NCBI GenBank assembly: GCA_904502135.1
Contig: CAJGDE010000099.1
Coordinates: 1-6,669 of the forward strand
Length of the DNA stretch: 6,669 bases
Source of the DNA: Kiritimatiellia bacterium
Lineage (GTDB): Bacteria; Verrucomicrobiota; Kiritimatiellia; RFP12; UBA1067
Direction of reading: 5' to 3'
Shown: in pieces, positions 1-6,080 of the stretch
Layout: each line of letters opens with the position of its first letter
Position numbering within the stretch: position 1 is the first letter of the stretch
The notes under the pieces: generated by a model
What the model was told of the DNA's origin: nothing
The model's input: the letters and a program-made list of their open reading frames with translations, nothing else
Databases searched by the model: none
Made by a program: the position numbers and the translations under genes

Positions 1-204
1 CCAGAGGGTAGTGAAGGTGAGCGCGGCGCAGTGGAGGAAGTGCCAGGCGGCTGGAGCGGATATATCTCTTATACGCTTCAGGGGACGGCATACGGTCTTG
101 GGGCAGGTAACTTCAAGCCTGGCCGCTTCTGGCGCGAGGGCGACGGAAAGAATTTCAAGACCGTCGACCACAACGCCGTAAATATAATTTCTATGCCTCG
201 CTAA
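1..204 (+). CDS. C-terminal fragment of an unrecognised protein (5' end outside the window)
   Basis: Frame 1 is open from the first base to a TAA stop at 202-204, giving 67 residues. The fragment starts with an acidic, Gly-rich stretch (PEGSEGERGAVEEVPGGW), continues through an aromatic/Gly-rich part (GYISYTLQGTAYGLGAG) and ends in NIISMPR. I do not recognise the family. The alternating aromatic and glycine residues would suit an extracellular or beta-rich C-terminal domain, but that is only an impression. Codon choice resembles the downstream genes. The next gene begins 664 nt later behind its own promoter, so this one belongs to a different transcription unit. A run of six T at 207-212 follows the stop, but I see no hairpin in front of it, so no intrinsic terminator is called. 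That the frame is coding is moderately likely; its function is unknown. Confidence 0.55.
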   Translation, partial: PEGSEGERGAVEEVPGGWSGYISYTLQGTAYGLGAGNFKPGRFWREGDGKNFKTVDHNAVNIISMPR

Positions 205-261
205 TCTTTTTTATGCTTCGCCTAAATAAGGCTTGATATGGTGGCGAGAAGCCAGGATGTG

Positions 262-300
262 CGCCGGGGAGGACGTATAGCATATACGCTTCATGCGGCG
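262..300. repeat. Two-tier inverted repeat (possible cruciform or RNA hairpin)
   Basis: The inner arms CGTATA (274-279) and TATACG (283-288) are perfect complements around a 3-nt loop, GCA. The outer arms CGCCG (262-266) and CGGCG (296-300) are also perfect complements. The segments between (267-273 and 289-295) pair only imperfectly. The nested symmetry is clear in the sequence. Its role, whether as a protein-binding site, a repeat-element end or RNA structure, is unknown. No T-run follows, so it is not an intrinsic terminator. Confidence 0.5.
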
Positions 301-375
301 TAAGTGAGACTTGACAGTGAGGAGCGATGAATGAGCGTGGTATTTCTATATTTAATCGCCCATATCAAAAGGCGA

Positions 376-403
376 GTGCCGCTAAGGCGAAAAAACGCCG
401 CAC
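376..403. repeat. Bulged hairpin with A6/T6 loop
   Basis: GTGC (376-379) pairs with GCAC (400-403), and GGCG (386-389) pairs with CGCC (396-399). The loop is six A at 390-395, read as six T on the minus strand, and a 6-nt bulge (CGCTAA, 380-385) sits on the left arm. A second short pair, TCGCC (356-360) with GGCGA (371-375), lies immediately to the left. The T-run lies inside the loop rather than after the stem, so it is not a terminator on either strand. Confidence 0.35.
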
Positions 404-718
404 GTTGACAAGGCAGGAATACAAGCAAGACGGAAAGGAAAGTACAAGGAACTCTCTACAGTAGTTGCACAGGCGACCAACCCGCTTACGCGGCGGCTAC
501 CCCTTCGTCGCGCGGCTTGCGCAGTATACTTCAGCAAAGTTATCATATCGTCGCAAAAGGAGGTGGAGCGGAGTCCTCCGAGTGAGACCTCGCGAAGGAT
601 TGTAGCCGTAAGAGAGGCATTTGTACGCAACCAGTGGCTTTATCGAGGCAAGGCAGGCTGAAAACGGTTTGTTGTCTAAGCGCGAAAGGCGTTACAACTC
701 CGTAGCGAGTCGAGACCG

Positions 719-741
719 AGGAGGAGCTCCGGGCACCTCCT
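719..741. repeat. Short inverted repeat AGGAGG/CCTCCT
   Basis: AGGAGG (719-724) and CCTCCT (736-741) form a perfect 6-bp stem around an 11-nt loop. The loop and the stem end share a GAGCTC palindrome at 724-729, so an alternative GGAG/CTCC fold is possible. No T-run follows. The hairpin lies about 70 nt upstream of the promoter at 810-838, so it would not be in that transcript. Its role is unknown. Confidence 0.3.
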
Positions 742-809
742 GACGCGACACCATATTAAAAATGACTCAACGAAATAAAATCGCGCTCCTCGATCTCGCC
801 GTCTGCTCG

Positions 810-838
810 TTGACTAATGGGCGGTTTTAGGGTATAAT
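810..838 (+). promoter_or_regulatory. Sigma70-type promoter for the transporter-galK operon
   Basis: TTGACT (810-815) matches the -35 consensus at five of six bases. TATAAT (833-838) matches the -10 consensus fully, and the spacer is exactly 17 bp. There is no TG extension before the -10 element. Transcription would be expected to start near 845, leaving a short leader of about 24 nt before the ATG at 869. I see no obvious operator or riboswitch: the leader is too short for a riboswitch. The genes downstream follow closely on the same strand, so this promoter could serve all of them. Confidence 0.8.
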
Positions 839-850
839 TAACACAATAAA
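836..850 (+). repeat. 15-nt string shared with 4401-4415 (copy 1, over the -10/start site)
   Basis: The string AATTAACACAATAAA occurs here and, identically, at 4401-4415. This copy begins inside the TATAAT -10 element and covers the expected transcription start. It ends 18 nt before the ATG of the transporter gene. It may be an AT-rich coincidence, or a shared initial-transcribed or regulatory sequence. Confidence 0.45.
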
Positions 851-858
851 CCCATAAT

Positions 859-863
859 AGGAG
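859..863 (+). promoter_or_regulatory. Ribosome binding site AGGAG of the transporter gene
   Basis: AGGAG ends 5 nt before the ATG at 869. It is a strong Shine-Dalgarno match and fixes the start codon of the transporter gene. Confidence 0.8.
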
Positions 864-868
864 TTAAA

Positions 869-2137
869 ATGGATACACAAGAAACAAAAGGCGGTAATGT
901 AATCGCTATTGCTACAATGTTCGCGCTCTTTTTCATGATCGCGTTTGTTACGAATTTCGCAGCCTCTATGGGCGTTATCGCCAAGGCTCAGTTCCAGGCG
1001 TCCAATGCTTTGAGCCAGCTTGGAAACTTCGCGAACTTCTTTGCCTATCTCTTTATGGGTATTCCTGGCGGCTTGATTCTTAAGCGCAAGGGTTATAAGT
1101 TTACTTCGCTTACGGCAGTTGCGGTTGGCTTTGTCGGCGTCGGCGTTCAGCTTCTTTCGGGCTATATCGGTTCTTTCGCAGTTTATGTAACAGGCGCGTT
1201 TATCGCCGGCTTTTCAATGTGCATGCTGAACCTCGTCACCAATCCGCTTTTGAACACCTTGGGCGGCGGCGGCAATAAGGGCAATCAGCTCGTGCAGTTC
1301 GGCTGCTCTCTCAACTCGGTGGGCGCTACGCTCTCTCCGATGGTTCTCGGCTGGCTTATCGGCGAAATCACCAAGGATACGGCCTTCTCCGATGCGGCTC
1401 CTGCTCTTATGATCGCCATGGGCATCTTCGCCTTCGCGTTTTTCGTGGTTCTTTTCTCCCGCATCCCCGAGCCTCACATGGAAACGGCCGAAGAGAAGTC
1501 TCTTCGTCTTTCCGGCGGATCTTCCGTTGTCAAGGATATCGTTGCTACCCTTAAGTTCCCGCACTTCACGCTCGGCGCTATCGCTATTTTCTTCTACATT
1601 GTAATCGAGGTTGGAATACCTTCCATGGCCAACCTCTACATGACTGAAGTAAATGGTCCTGGTTATGTCGGCGGCGCTGTCGCAGGTACTGTTGTCGCGG
1701 CGTACTGGTTCTCAATGATGATCGGTCGTCTCGTCGGCGGCGCCATCGGTTCAAAGGTTTCTTCCCGCGCAATGATTACCGGTTGCTCTGTTGTAGCAAT
1801 CGCTCTTGTGCTAGCGGCGATGTTTGCTCCAGTACAGATGGTCACGGTATTTGGAAAGTCCTTCCCGCTTTCAATGTGCTTCGTCGTTCTCTGCGGTCTT
1901 TGCACGTCTGTCATGTGGGGCGGAATTTTCAATATGGCGGCCGAGGGGCTTGGCAAGTACGTGCCGATGGGCTCGGGCATCTTCATGGCGATGGTCTTCG
2001 GCGGCGTTCTCATCCCTGTTCAGGGTATGCTTGCCGATAAGATCGGAATCTTAAACAGCTACTGGATGACGATTGCGCTTTTGGCGTATGTCCTTTTCTA
2101 CGCGCTCGTCGGTTCCAAGCTCGGTCAAAAGAAGTAA
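869..2137 (+). CDS. MFS sugar transporter, FHS (FucP/GluP-like) family, probably galactose uptake
   Basis: This 422-residue protein is an inner-membrane sugar permease of the major facilitator superfamily, FHS group. By eye there are about twelve hydrophobic helices, near 11-33, 50-71, 79-98, 103-127, 147-166, 178-198, 232-250, 267-288, 302-321, 333-355, 367-388 and 395-415, with a charged central loop at 199-230. Family landmarks are AYLFMGIPGGLILKRKGYK (59-77), NPLLNTLG (125-132), LNSVGA (148-153), GRLVGGAIGSK (286-296) and GSGIFMAMVFGGVLIPVQG (368-386). All align with E. coli FucP positions. In my reading, FucP proton-coupling residues Asp46 and Glu135 are replaced by Val36 and Asn121, while Asn162 is kept as Asn149. 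The loop GGGGNKGNQ (132-140) resembles galK-linked transporters I recall from Bacteroidetes. The galactokinase gene 15 nt downstream makes galactose the best substrate guess. Glucose, fucose or another hexose cannot be excluded. The start is supported by the AGGAG site and the promoter. Confidence 0.85.
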   Translation: MDTQETKGGNVIAIATMFALFFMIAFVTNFAASMGVIAKAQFQASNALSQLGNFANFFAYLFMGIPGGLILKRKGYKFTSLTAVAVGFVGVGVQLLSGYIGSFAVYVTGAFIAGFSMCMLNLVTNPLLNTLGGGGNKGNQLVQFGCSLNSVGATLSPMVLGWLIGEITKDTAFSDAAPALMIAMGIFAFAFFVVLFSRIPEPHMETAEEKSLRLSGGSSVVKDIVATLKFPHFTLGAIAIFFYIVIEVGIPSMANLYMTEVNGPGYVGGAVAGTVVAAYWFSMMIGRLVGGAIGSKVSSRAMITGCSVVAIALVLAAMFAPVQMVTVFGKSFPLSMCFVVLCGLCTSVMWGGIFNMAAEGLGKYVPMGSGIFMAMVFGGVLIPVQGMLADKIGILNSYWMTIALLAYVLFYALVGSKLGQKK

Positions 2138-2143
2138 GAAAGG
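2138..2143 (+). promoter_or_regulatory. Ribosome binding site GAAAGG of galK
   Basis: GAAAGG follows directly after the transporter stop codon and lies 9 nt before the ATG at 2153. The site is moderate in strength. It supports the first ATG as the start of galK and translation from a shared message. Confidence 0.6.
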
Positions 2144-2152
2144 TTTTTTGCA

Positions 2153-3325
2153 ATGCAGAATCAGCAGGTCTACGACGAACTCGTCTCTAAATTCGAAGCT
2201 AAGTGGGGGGCGAAGCCCGAAATCGTCGCTTATGCTCCTGGGCGTATCGAAGTTTTGGGCAATCATACCGACTACAATGAAGGCTATGTCTTCTCCGCCG
2301 CGATTGACAAGGGTACTTTTTTCGCGGTCTCGAAGTCGGAAGGTACGACCTGCTCTTTAACTGCTGCTGATTTGATGGAGACTGTCGAGTTCGACATTTC
2401 CGATGTTAAGCCGGTTAAGGAAATGACGTGGGCGAACTATGTCTTAGGGTCATTCAACTGGCTTTTTGACGGCAAGACCGCCGACGCGAAATACGGTTTC
2501 AAGGCGATGTTCCTCGGAAATATCCCCTTGGGCGCGGGTCTTTCGTCTTCGGCGGCGCTTGAGATGTGCACGCTACTGGCGCTTCAGAAAATGTACGGCA
2601 TAGAGAAAGACAAGACAGAAACTGCGAAAATCGGTCAGAAGGCCGAGCATACGTTCGCGGGTTGCCCTTGCGGTCTTCTCGATCAGGCCTCTTCTCTTTA
2701 CGGCAAGGCGGGCGCGCTTGTAAAGAGTGATTTCCGCTACAATACATTCGAAAACGTCTCGCTTGGCGAGGGTGTTGCGTTTATGATGGTCAAGTCAAAC
2801 GCGAAGCATGCCCTTGTTGACGGCGCTTACGCCAGCCGCCGCCAGGCTTGCGAAGATGCGGCAAAGTATTTCGCGAGCATTCTCAGAAAGCCGGTCACTC
2901 ATCTTCGCGATGTCACGATGGCCGAGTGGGTGCTCTATCGCGGTGGACTTAGCGAGACAACGGCTAAGAGAGCCGTTCACCCGATCGGGGAAGACGAGCG
3001 CGTTCTTCAGGGCTCTGAACTTCTCGACAAGGGCGACCTTAAGGGTTTCGGCGCTCTTATGTACGATTCACATGAATCCAGCCGTAATTGGTTCGAGAAT
3101 TCCTGTGAAGAGCTTGATGCGATAGTTGATGCCGCAAAGGCAATACCCGAGGTTTACGGCGCACGTCTTTCAGGCGGCGGGTTCGGCGGTAGCTGCTGCC
3201 TTCTTGTCGATCCTACGGCCGCTGATAAGATCGCTTCTCAGATTTCGCGTGAATACAAGGCTCAGTTCGGTGACGAGCCGGAATGTCAGCTTATTAATCC
3301 TTCCGACGGAGCTCATCTTGTCTGA
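2153..3325 (+). CDS. galK: Galactokinase (GHMP kinase family)
   Basis: This cytoplasmic enzyme phosphorylates galactose with ATP to galactose 1-phosphate, the first committed step of the Leloir pathway. At 390 residues it has the usual family length. The N-terminal galactokinase signature reads APGRIEVLGNHTDYNEGY (28-45). The GHMP phosphate-binding motif is PLGAGLSSSAAL (125-136). The catalytic Asp lies in GLLDQASSLYGK (174-185), at Asp177. The segment SNAKHALVDGAYASRRQACE (215-234) is typical, and the third motif is GARLSGGGFGGSC (336-348). The tail ends in PSDGA, as in many galactokinases. The oddity is Asn37, where the classical motif GEHTDYN has Glu. In human GALK1 the equivalent Glu43 is one of the residues contacting the sugar. 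I recall GNHTDYN in some PVC-group homologues, so it may be a lineage trait, possibly with altered sugar preference. Neither galT, galE nor galM is in the window. The gene sits 15 nt after the transporter and is likely co-transcribed. Confidence 0.92.
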   Translation: MQNQQVYDELVSKFEAKWGAKPEIVAYAPGRIEVLGNHTDYNEGYVFSAAIDKGTFFAVSKSEGTTCSLTAADLMETVEFDISDVKPVKEMTWANYVLGSFNWLFDGKTADAKYGFKAMFLGNIPLGAGLSSSAALEMCTLLALQKMYGIEKDKTETAKIGQKAEHTFAGCPCGLLDQASSLYGKAGALVKSDFRYNTFENVSLGEGVAFMMVKSNAKHALVDGAYASRRQACEDAAKYFASILRKPVTHLRDVTMAEWVLYRGGLSETTAKRAVHPIGEDERVLQGSELLDKGDLKGFGALMYDSHESSRNWFENSCEELDAIVDAAKAIPEVYGARLSGGGFGGSCCLLVDPTAADKIASQISREYKAQFGDEPECQLINPSDGAHLV

Positions 3326-3345
3326 AGAAAAACAAACGAGCTAAA

Positions 3346-4386
3346 ATGAACATGAAAAAAATCGTTGCTTTTTCGCTTGCGGCTTTGGCGATGACTGCGT
3401 ATAGCGAAGTTGAAGAACAGCTCTTGGAGCCTGCTGCTAAAGCGGCTAAACAAGACGGAGAAGCTGATCCGTTTACGCCGTTGCCGTTGTGCCGCGTCGT
3501 TCAGGGGACTGTTGAAGTTAAAAAGCCTTCATCAACCGAGTGGCAGGCCGCCGAGGAGGGTAAGTTCTATCCTCTTGGCTCTGCCTACAGAACATCAGGG
3601 CAGGGACATTTGGTCGTAGCTTTCGGTCCAGACTGCATTGCAACGATTTCGGGCGATGCCTCATTTTCGACCCGCAATCAGAAGATTGGTGAAAAAGCGC
3701 GCACCGTCGTTCTCGGCAACGGCGTTTTAAAGCTTGAGCTTATCGACAACCTTAAGGATGGCTTGTTCTTTGTCACGTCCCCTGGGTTTGTCGTTAAGAA
3801 TCTTGCCGGCTCCTCTCTTTTCACCTACACCAACAAAGGCGACGGCGATGAGGCGACGGTAAAGTGCGTTACAGGTTCTTTGTCTCTTGAAGGCAGACAC
3901 TTTAAAATAGCCCAAATGCATGCGGCCGATGAAGTCCAGATCCGCTCTTCTCACGATCTTTTGAATACGTTCCTTTACGGCAAGAGCGGCGACTATGTGG
4001 TCGAACTTGATCAGGGCGTAAAAGAGATCAGCGAATTTAACGATGAAGGCGTTATGGTTAAAAAGGTTGAAAAGAGTTCTCTTAAGTGGAATCTTTCTCC
4101 TGAAACCAAAATCCGCATCGGTCGCATGGTTCCTTCGATCGGCGAGCGCATGAGCGTAGTGGTGATGACATTTGACGTTTCCGGAGAAATGAAGAATCAC
4201 TACGCCTTTGCGGAAGGGCGCGCCGAGGTCAACACGGGAGAGCTTGTCGCGGCCAGCAAGGAAGAGCAGGAGGCCCTGGCCAAGCGCGCGGCTGAAGCGG
4301 CGCAGTCTACCGCTTCCGGCGACGGTGCTTCGCAGAGCGACGGTGAGGCGGCGCAAGAGTCAAGCTCAGATTCGGCCGAAGAGTAA
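3346..4386 (+). CDS. Exported FecR-like domain protein with acidic Ala/Ser-rich tail
   Basis: This 346-residue protein starts with a clear export signal: MNMKK, a hydrophobic core IVAFSLAALAM (6-16), and likely cleavage after AYS at residue 20. I see no lipobox cysteine. Residues 50-110 resemble a FecR domain: RVVQGTVEVKKPSSTEWQ (50-67), PLGSAYRTSGQGHLVVAFG (76-94), then a threshold-like ATISGDASF (99-107). Residues 120-200 continue as beta-rich sequence including FVTSPGFVVKNLAGSSLFTY, the place where FecR-type proteins carry their second repeat. Residues 301-346 are low complexity, rich in Ala, Ser, Glu and Gln, and probably disordered or helical. FecR in E. coli is a periplasmic signal transducer, but many PVC proteins carry this domain without a partner sigma factor, and none is seen here. 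The role is unknown. The gene lies 20 nt after galK behind a weak GAG at 3338-3340. The spacing favours ATG 3346 over ATG 3352. The next gene is an envelope chaperone-like protein. Confidence 0.75.
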   Translation: MNMKKIVAFSLAALAMTAYSEVEEQLLEPAAKAAKQDGEADPFTPLPLCRVVQGTVEVKKPSSTEWQAAEEGKFYPLGSAYRTSGQGHLVVAFGPDCIATISGDASFSTRNQKIGEKARTVVLGNGVLKLELIDNLKDGLFFVTSPGFVVKNLAGSSLFTYTNKGDGDEATVKCVTGSLSLEGRHFKIAQMHAADEVQIRSSHDLLNTFLYGKSGDYVVELDQGVKEISEFNDEGVMVKKVEKSSLKWNLSPETKIRIGRMVPSIGERMSVVVMTFDVSGEMKNHYAFAEGRAEVNTGELVAASKEEQEALAKRAAEAAQSTASGDGASQSDGEAAQESSSDSAEE

Positions 4387-4400
4387 AAGTCTGAAATTTC

Positions 4401-4415
4401 AATTAACACAATAAA
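4401..4415 (+). repeat. 15-nt string shared with 836-850 (copy 2, upstream of the ppiD-like gene)
   Basis: This is identical to AATTAACACAATAAA at 836-850, within the 53-nt gap between the FecR-like and PpiD-like genes. At the position matching the TATAAT of copy 1, this copy has TTCAAT (4398-4403), a weak -10 at best. I see no good -35 element 17 bp upstream. It ends 24 nt before the next ATG. It may mark an internal transcription start or be chance in AT-rich DNA. Confidence 0.4.
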
Positions 4416-4426
4416 AGGTAAAAGAT

Positions 4427-4433
4427 AAGAAGG
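4427..4433 (+). promoter_or_regulatory. Ribosome binding site AAGAAGG of the ppiD-like gene
   Basis: AAGAAGG lies 6 nt before the ATG at 4440, followed by an A-rich spacer. It decides the start codon. The preceding 40 nt are AT-rich and probably unstructured. Confidence 0.65.
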
Positions 4434-4439
4434 CAAAAA

Positions 4440-6080
4440 ATGGTTATTCTTCAATTCAACAAATTGATTCGCAACAAATGGGTATGGGGCGTTTTCGCCG
4501 TTATAATCTCTTTGGCGTTTTGTTTCGAAGATCTCTTCTCCGCCCGCGAGCGTGAAGATCGTCAGTCCGGCGGAGCCGGAACCTTGGCCGGAGAGAAAGT
4601 CGACGCCGAGCTTTTCAGCGATATCGTTCAGGAGATTCGCGGTTTCGGCCGTCAGCGTGATACTGAGACTGATCAGGGCGAAGTCAACCGCAATGCGTGG
4701 GAAATGTACGCTTCCATCGTTGTCGCGGACAAGAGCGGTTTGACGGCGACCGATCAGGATGTTCAGGAAATGATCCGCAGAGACCCGAGCTTTCAGGCCA
4801 ACGGCGCTTTCAGCTTCGCCCGTTACCGTCAGCTTCTTCTGGAAAACGGCCTCTCGCCCGAAAGGTTTGAAAGCTATCTCAAGCGTCGCTTGACTCTTAT
4901 GCGTGTTGGAGAGAGCGTTCTCGGTTCGGCCGCCTGGGCTTCTCCCATGGAGCTTGATATGGCTGTTTCCGATATGACTGATGAGTTCACCGTAAAGGTC
5001 GCTCGCTTCGCGCAGTCGAAGAAAGAAGCCGATATGGTCAAGGTCGACGAGAATATGATGAAGAAATGGTACGCGGAGAATACGAATTCAATCGCGCTCC
5101 CGGACCGCATGAAGATTCGCTATGTCAAGTTTGACGCAACCGACGCCAAGGTTCTCGCCAAGATGTCGGTAAGCGAGAATGATATGCGCGATCATTACGA
5201 TGTCACAGTCGATAAATATACCTCTACCGACACGAACGGGGTCGAGACGGTGAAGAAATTCGAAGAGGTCAAGGCGGAAATCGAAAAAGAATTGCGCCTT
5301 ATCGCGGCGGCTCAGTATTTTGAGACGAATGTAACCGCCAGAGCCTACGGGCAAAAGGCGAAGAAAGGCTCTTCTCGTCTTGATGAGATCGCCAAAGAAG
5401 ATTCTCTTAAGGTCGAAACGAGCGACTGGTTTACTCTTGACAATAAGTATGTTGACGGATTTATGACGTACAAGTCGCTCATTTTGCCCGGTGCGCAGAA
5501 TTTTGAATCGGCCGTAGCGGAGCTCGACTCGTCTTCTGAAGACCTTCGCTATGGGATCGTCACGTCGCCCAAGGCCGTCTGGCTTATTGAAAAGGTCGCT
5601 GAAGATCCAAAGCACGTGCCTACCTTTGATGAAGCTAAAAAGGCTATCGAGCCCAAGGTTTTGAGAGCCGCAAAAGCTGACGCCTTCAAGGCGAAGGTTG
5701 AAGCAATCGCCGCAAAGGGTGTTAAGGAGATTCTCGCCTCTGGAAAGGTTTCGACGAATCTTACTTTCACGGTTGCCGATCTTAAAGATCGCGTATTCCC
5801 CGACCAGACGGCCATCACCCGCGCGGCGATGAAGCTCAAGAAGGGCGAAGTGAGCAAGTTTACGCTTACCTCGACCGGCAATGCGCTTCTTGTCATCTGC
5901 GAAGAGCGTAAAGAGGGTGATGCAGCCAAAGCGATGATTGTCCGTTCTCAGGTTCTCAATGACGTTTCAATGATTCAGCGTCGTCAGATTCCCGAATCAT
6001 GGAGGAAGTGGAATCTTGAGCGTATGGGCTTTCAGCCAGGCGAGATTTCTTCGGTAGAAACCGTAAAAGAAGTAGAATGA
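4440..6080 (+). CDS. PpiD/SurA-N-like inner-membrane-anchored periplasmic chaperone, parvulin domain not seen
   Basis: This 546-residue protein has a positively charged N-terminus (Lys8, Arg11, Lys13) followed by one membrane helix at about 14-30. The rest would face the periplasm, the same topology as PpiD. Residues 48-230 align by eye with the PpiD/SurA N-terminal chaperone region: GEKVDAELFSDIV (51-63), DPSFQANGAFSFARYRQLL (115-133), GLSPERFESYLKRRL (137-151), and LPDRMKIRYVKFDAT (220-234), which matches the PpiD segment ending in YIKLDAA. E. coli PpiD then has a parvulin domain, but here SENDMRDHYDVTVDKYTS (245-262) runs into a Glu/Lys helix at 273-286, with no histidine-bearing parvulin start motif. 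The C-terminal part (330-490) carries two short segments like the end of PpiD repeats, including LKKGEVSKFTLTSTGNALLV (466-485). Length is shorter than E. coli PpiD, about 620 residues. Likely role: folding or holding of exported proteins near the translocon, without isomerase activity. It overlaps dut by 4 nt. Confidence 0.75.
   Translation: MVILQFNKLIRNKWVWGVFAVIISLAFCFEDLFSAREREDRQSGGAGTLAGEKVDAELFSDIVQEIRGFGRQRDTETDQGEVNRNAWEMYASIVVADKSGLTATDQDVQEMIRRDPSFQANGAFSFARYRQLLLENGLSPERFESYLKRRLTLMRVGESVLGSAAWASPMELDMAVSDMTDEFTVKVARFAQSKKEADMVKVDENMMKKWYAENTNSIALPDRMKIRYVKFDATDAKVLAKMSVSENDMRDHYDVTVDKYTSTDTNGVETVKKFEEVKAEIEKELRLIAAAQYFETNVTARAYGQKAKKGSSRLDEIAKEDSLKVETSDWFTLDNKYVDGFMTYKSLILPGAQNFESAVAELDSSSEDLRYGIVTSPKAVWLIEKVAEDPKHVPTFDEAKKAIEPKVLRAAKADAFKAKVEAIAAKGVKEILASGKVSTNLTFTVADLKDRVFPDQTAITRAAMKLKKGEVSKFTLTSTGNALLVICEERKEGDAAKAMIVRSQVLNDVSMIQRRQIPESWRKWNLERMGFQPGEISSVETVKEVE

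Larger units (their letters stand above)
205..868. other. 664-nt gene-free region with inverted repeats; promoter at its right end
   Basis: No convincing protein-coding frame lies here on either strand. The longest open frame, 382-630 on the minus strand, starts with TTG, has no family resemblance and is rejected. What can be seen: an inverted repeat at 262-300; a TCGCC/GGCGA pair at 356-375; a bulged GTGC-GGCG/CGCC-GCAC hairpin at 376-403; a CCGC-TTAC-GCGG hairpin at 482-493; GGAGG/CCTCC at 559-579; AGGAGG/CCTCCT at 719-741; and the promoter at 810-838. None of the stems is followed by a T-run on the + strand, so none is a standard intrinsic terminator. A TTGACA at 311-316 has no -10 element at a proper distance. 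The stretch could be a noncoding interspersed repeat, a structured RNA or decayed sequence. I cannot decide between these without genome comparison. Confidence 0.5.

Noticed and set aside
207..212. T6 run after the first stop codon as an intrinsic terminator
   Set aside because: No GC-rich hairpin precedes it, so a Rho-independent terminator cannot be supported.
311..316. TTGACA as the -35 of a second promoter
   Set aside because: No acceptable -10 lies 16-18 bp downstream. The nearest AT-rich hexamer is about 24 bp away.
382..630. 82-codon open frame on the minus strand in the gene-free region
   Set aside because: It starts with TTG, resembles no family I know, has odd composition (Arg/Ser/Thr-rich) and covers inverted repeats. 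It is treated as a chance frame in noncoding sequence.
719..741. AGGAGG/CCTCCT hairpin as a terminator
   Set aside because: The stem is short and no T-run follows on either strand.
205..868. CRISPR array, tRNA or riboswitch in the gene-free stretch
   Set aside because: There are no regularly spaced direct repeats and no tRNA-like T-loop or acceptor pairing that I could find. The transcribed leader before 869 is only about 24 nt.
3727..4356. 209-codon open frame on the minus strand inside the FecR-like gene
   Set aside because: It lies fully antisense to a well-supported exported protein, has an Arg/Leu-rich composition typical of antisense shadows, and shows no motif.
5088..5615. 175-codon open frame on the minus strand inside the ppiD-like gene
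   Set aside because: It is antisense to a gene with clear PpiD-like sequence. Its composition reflects the codon use of the other strand.
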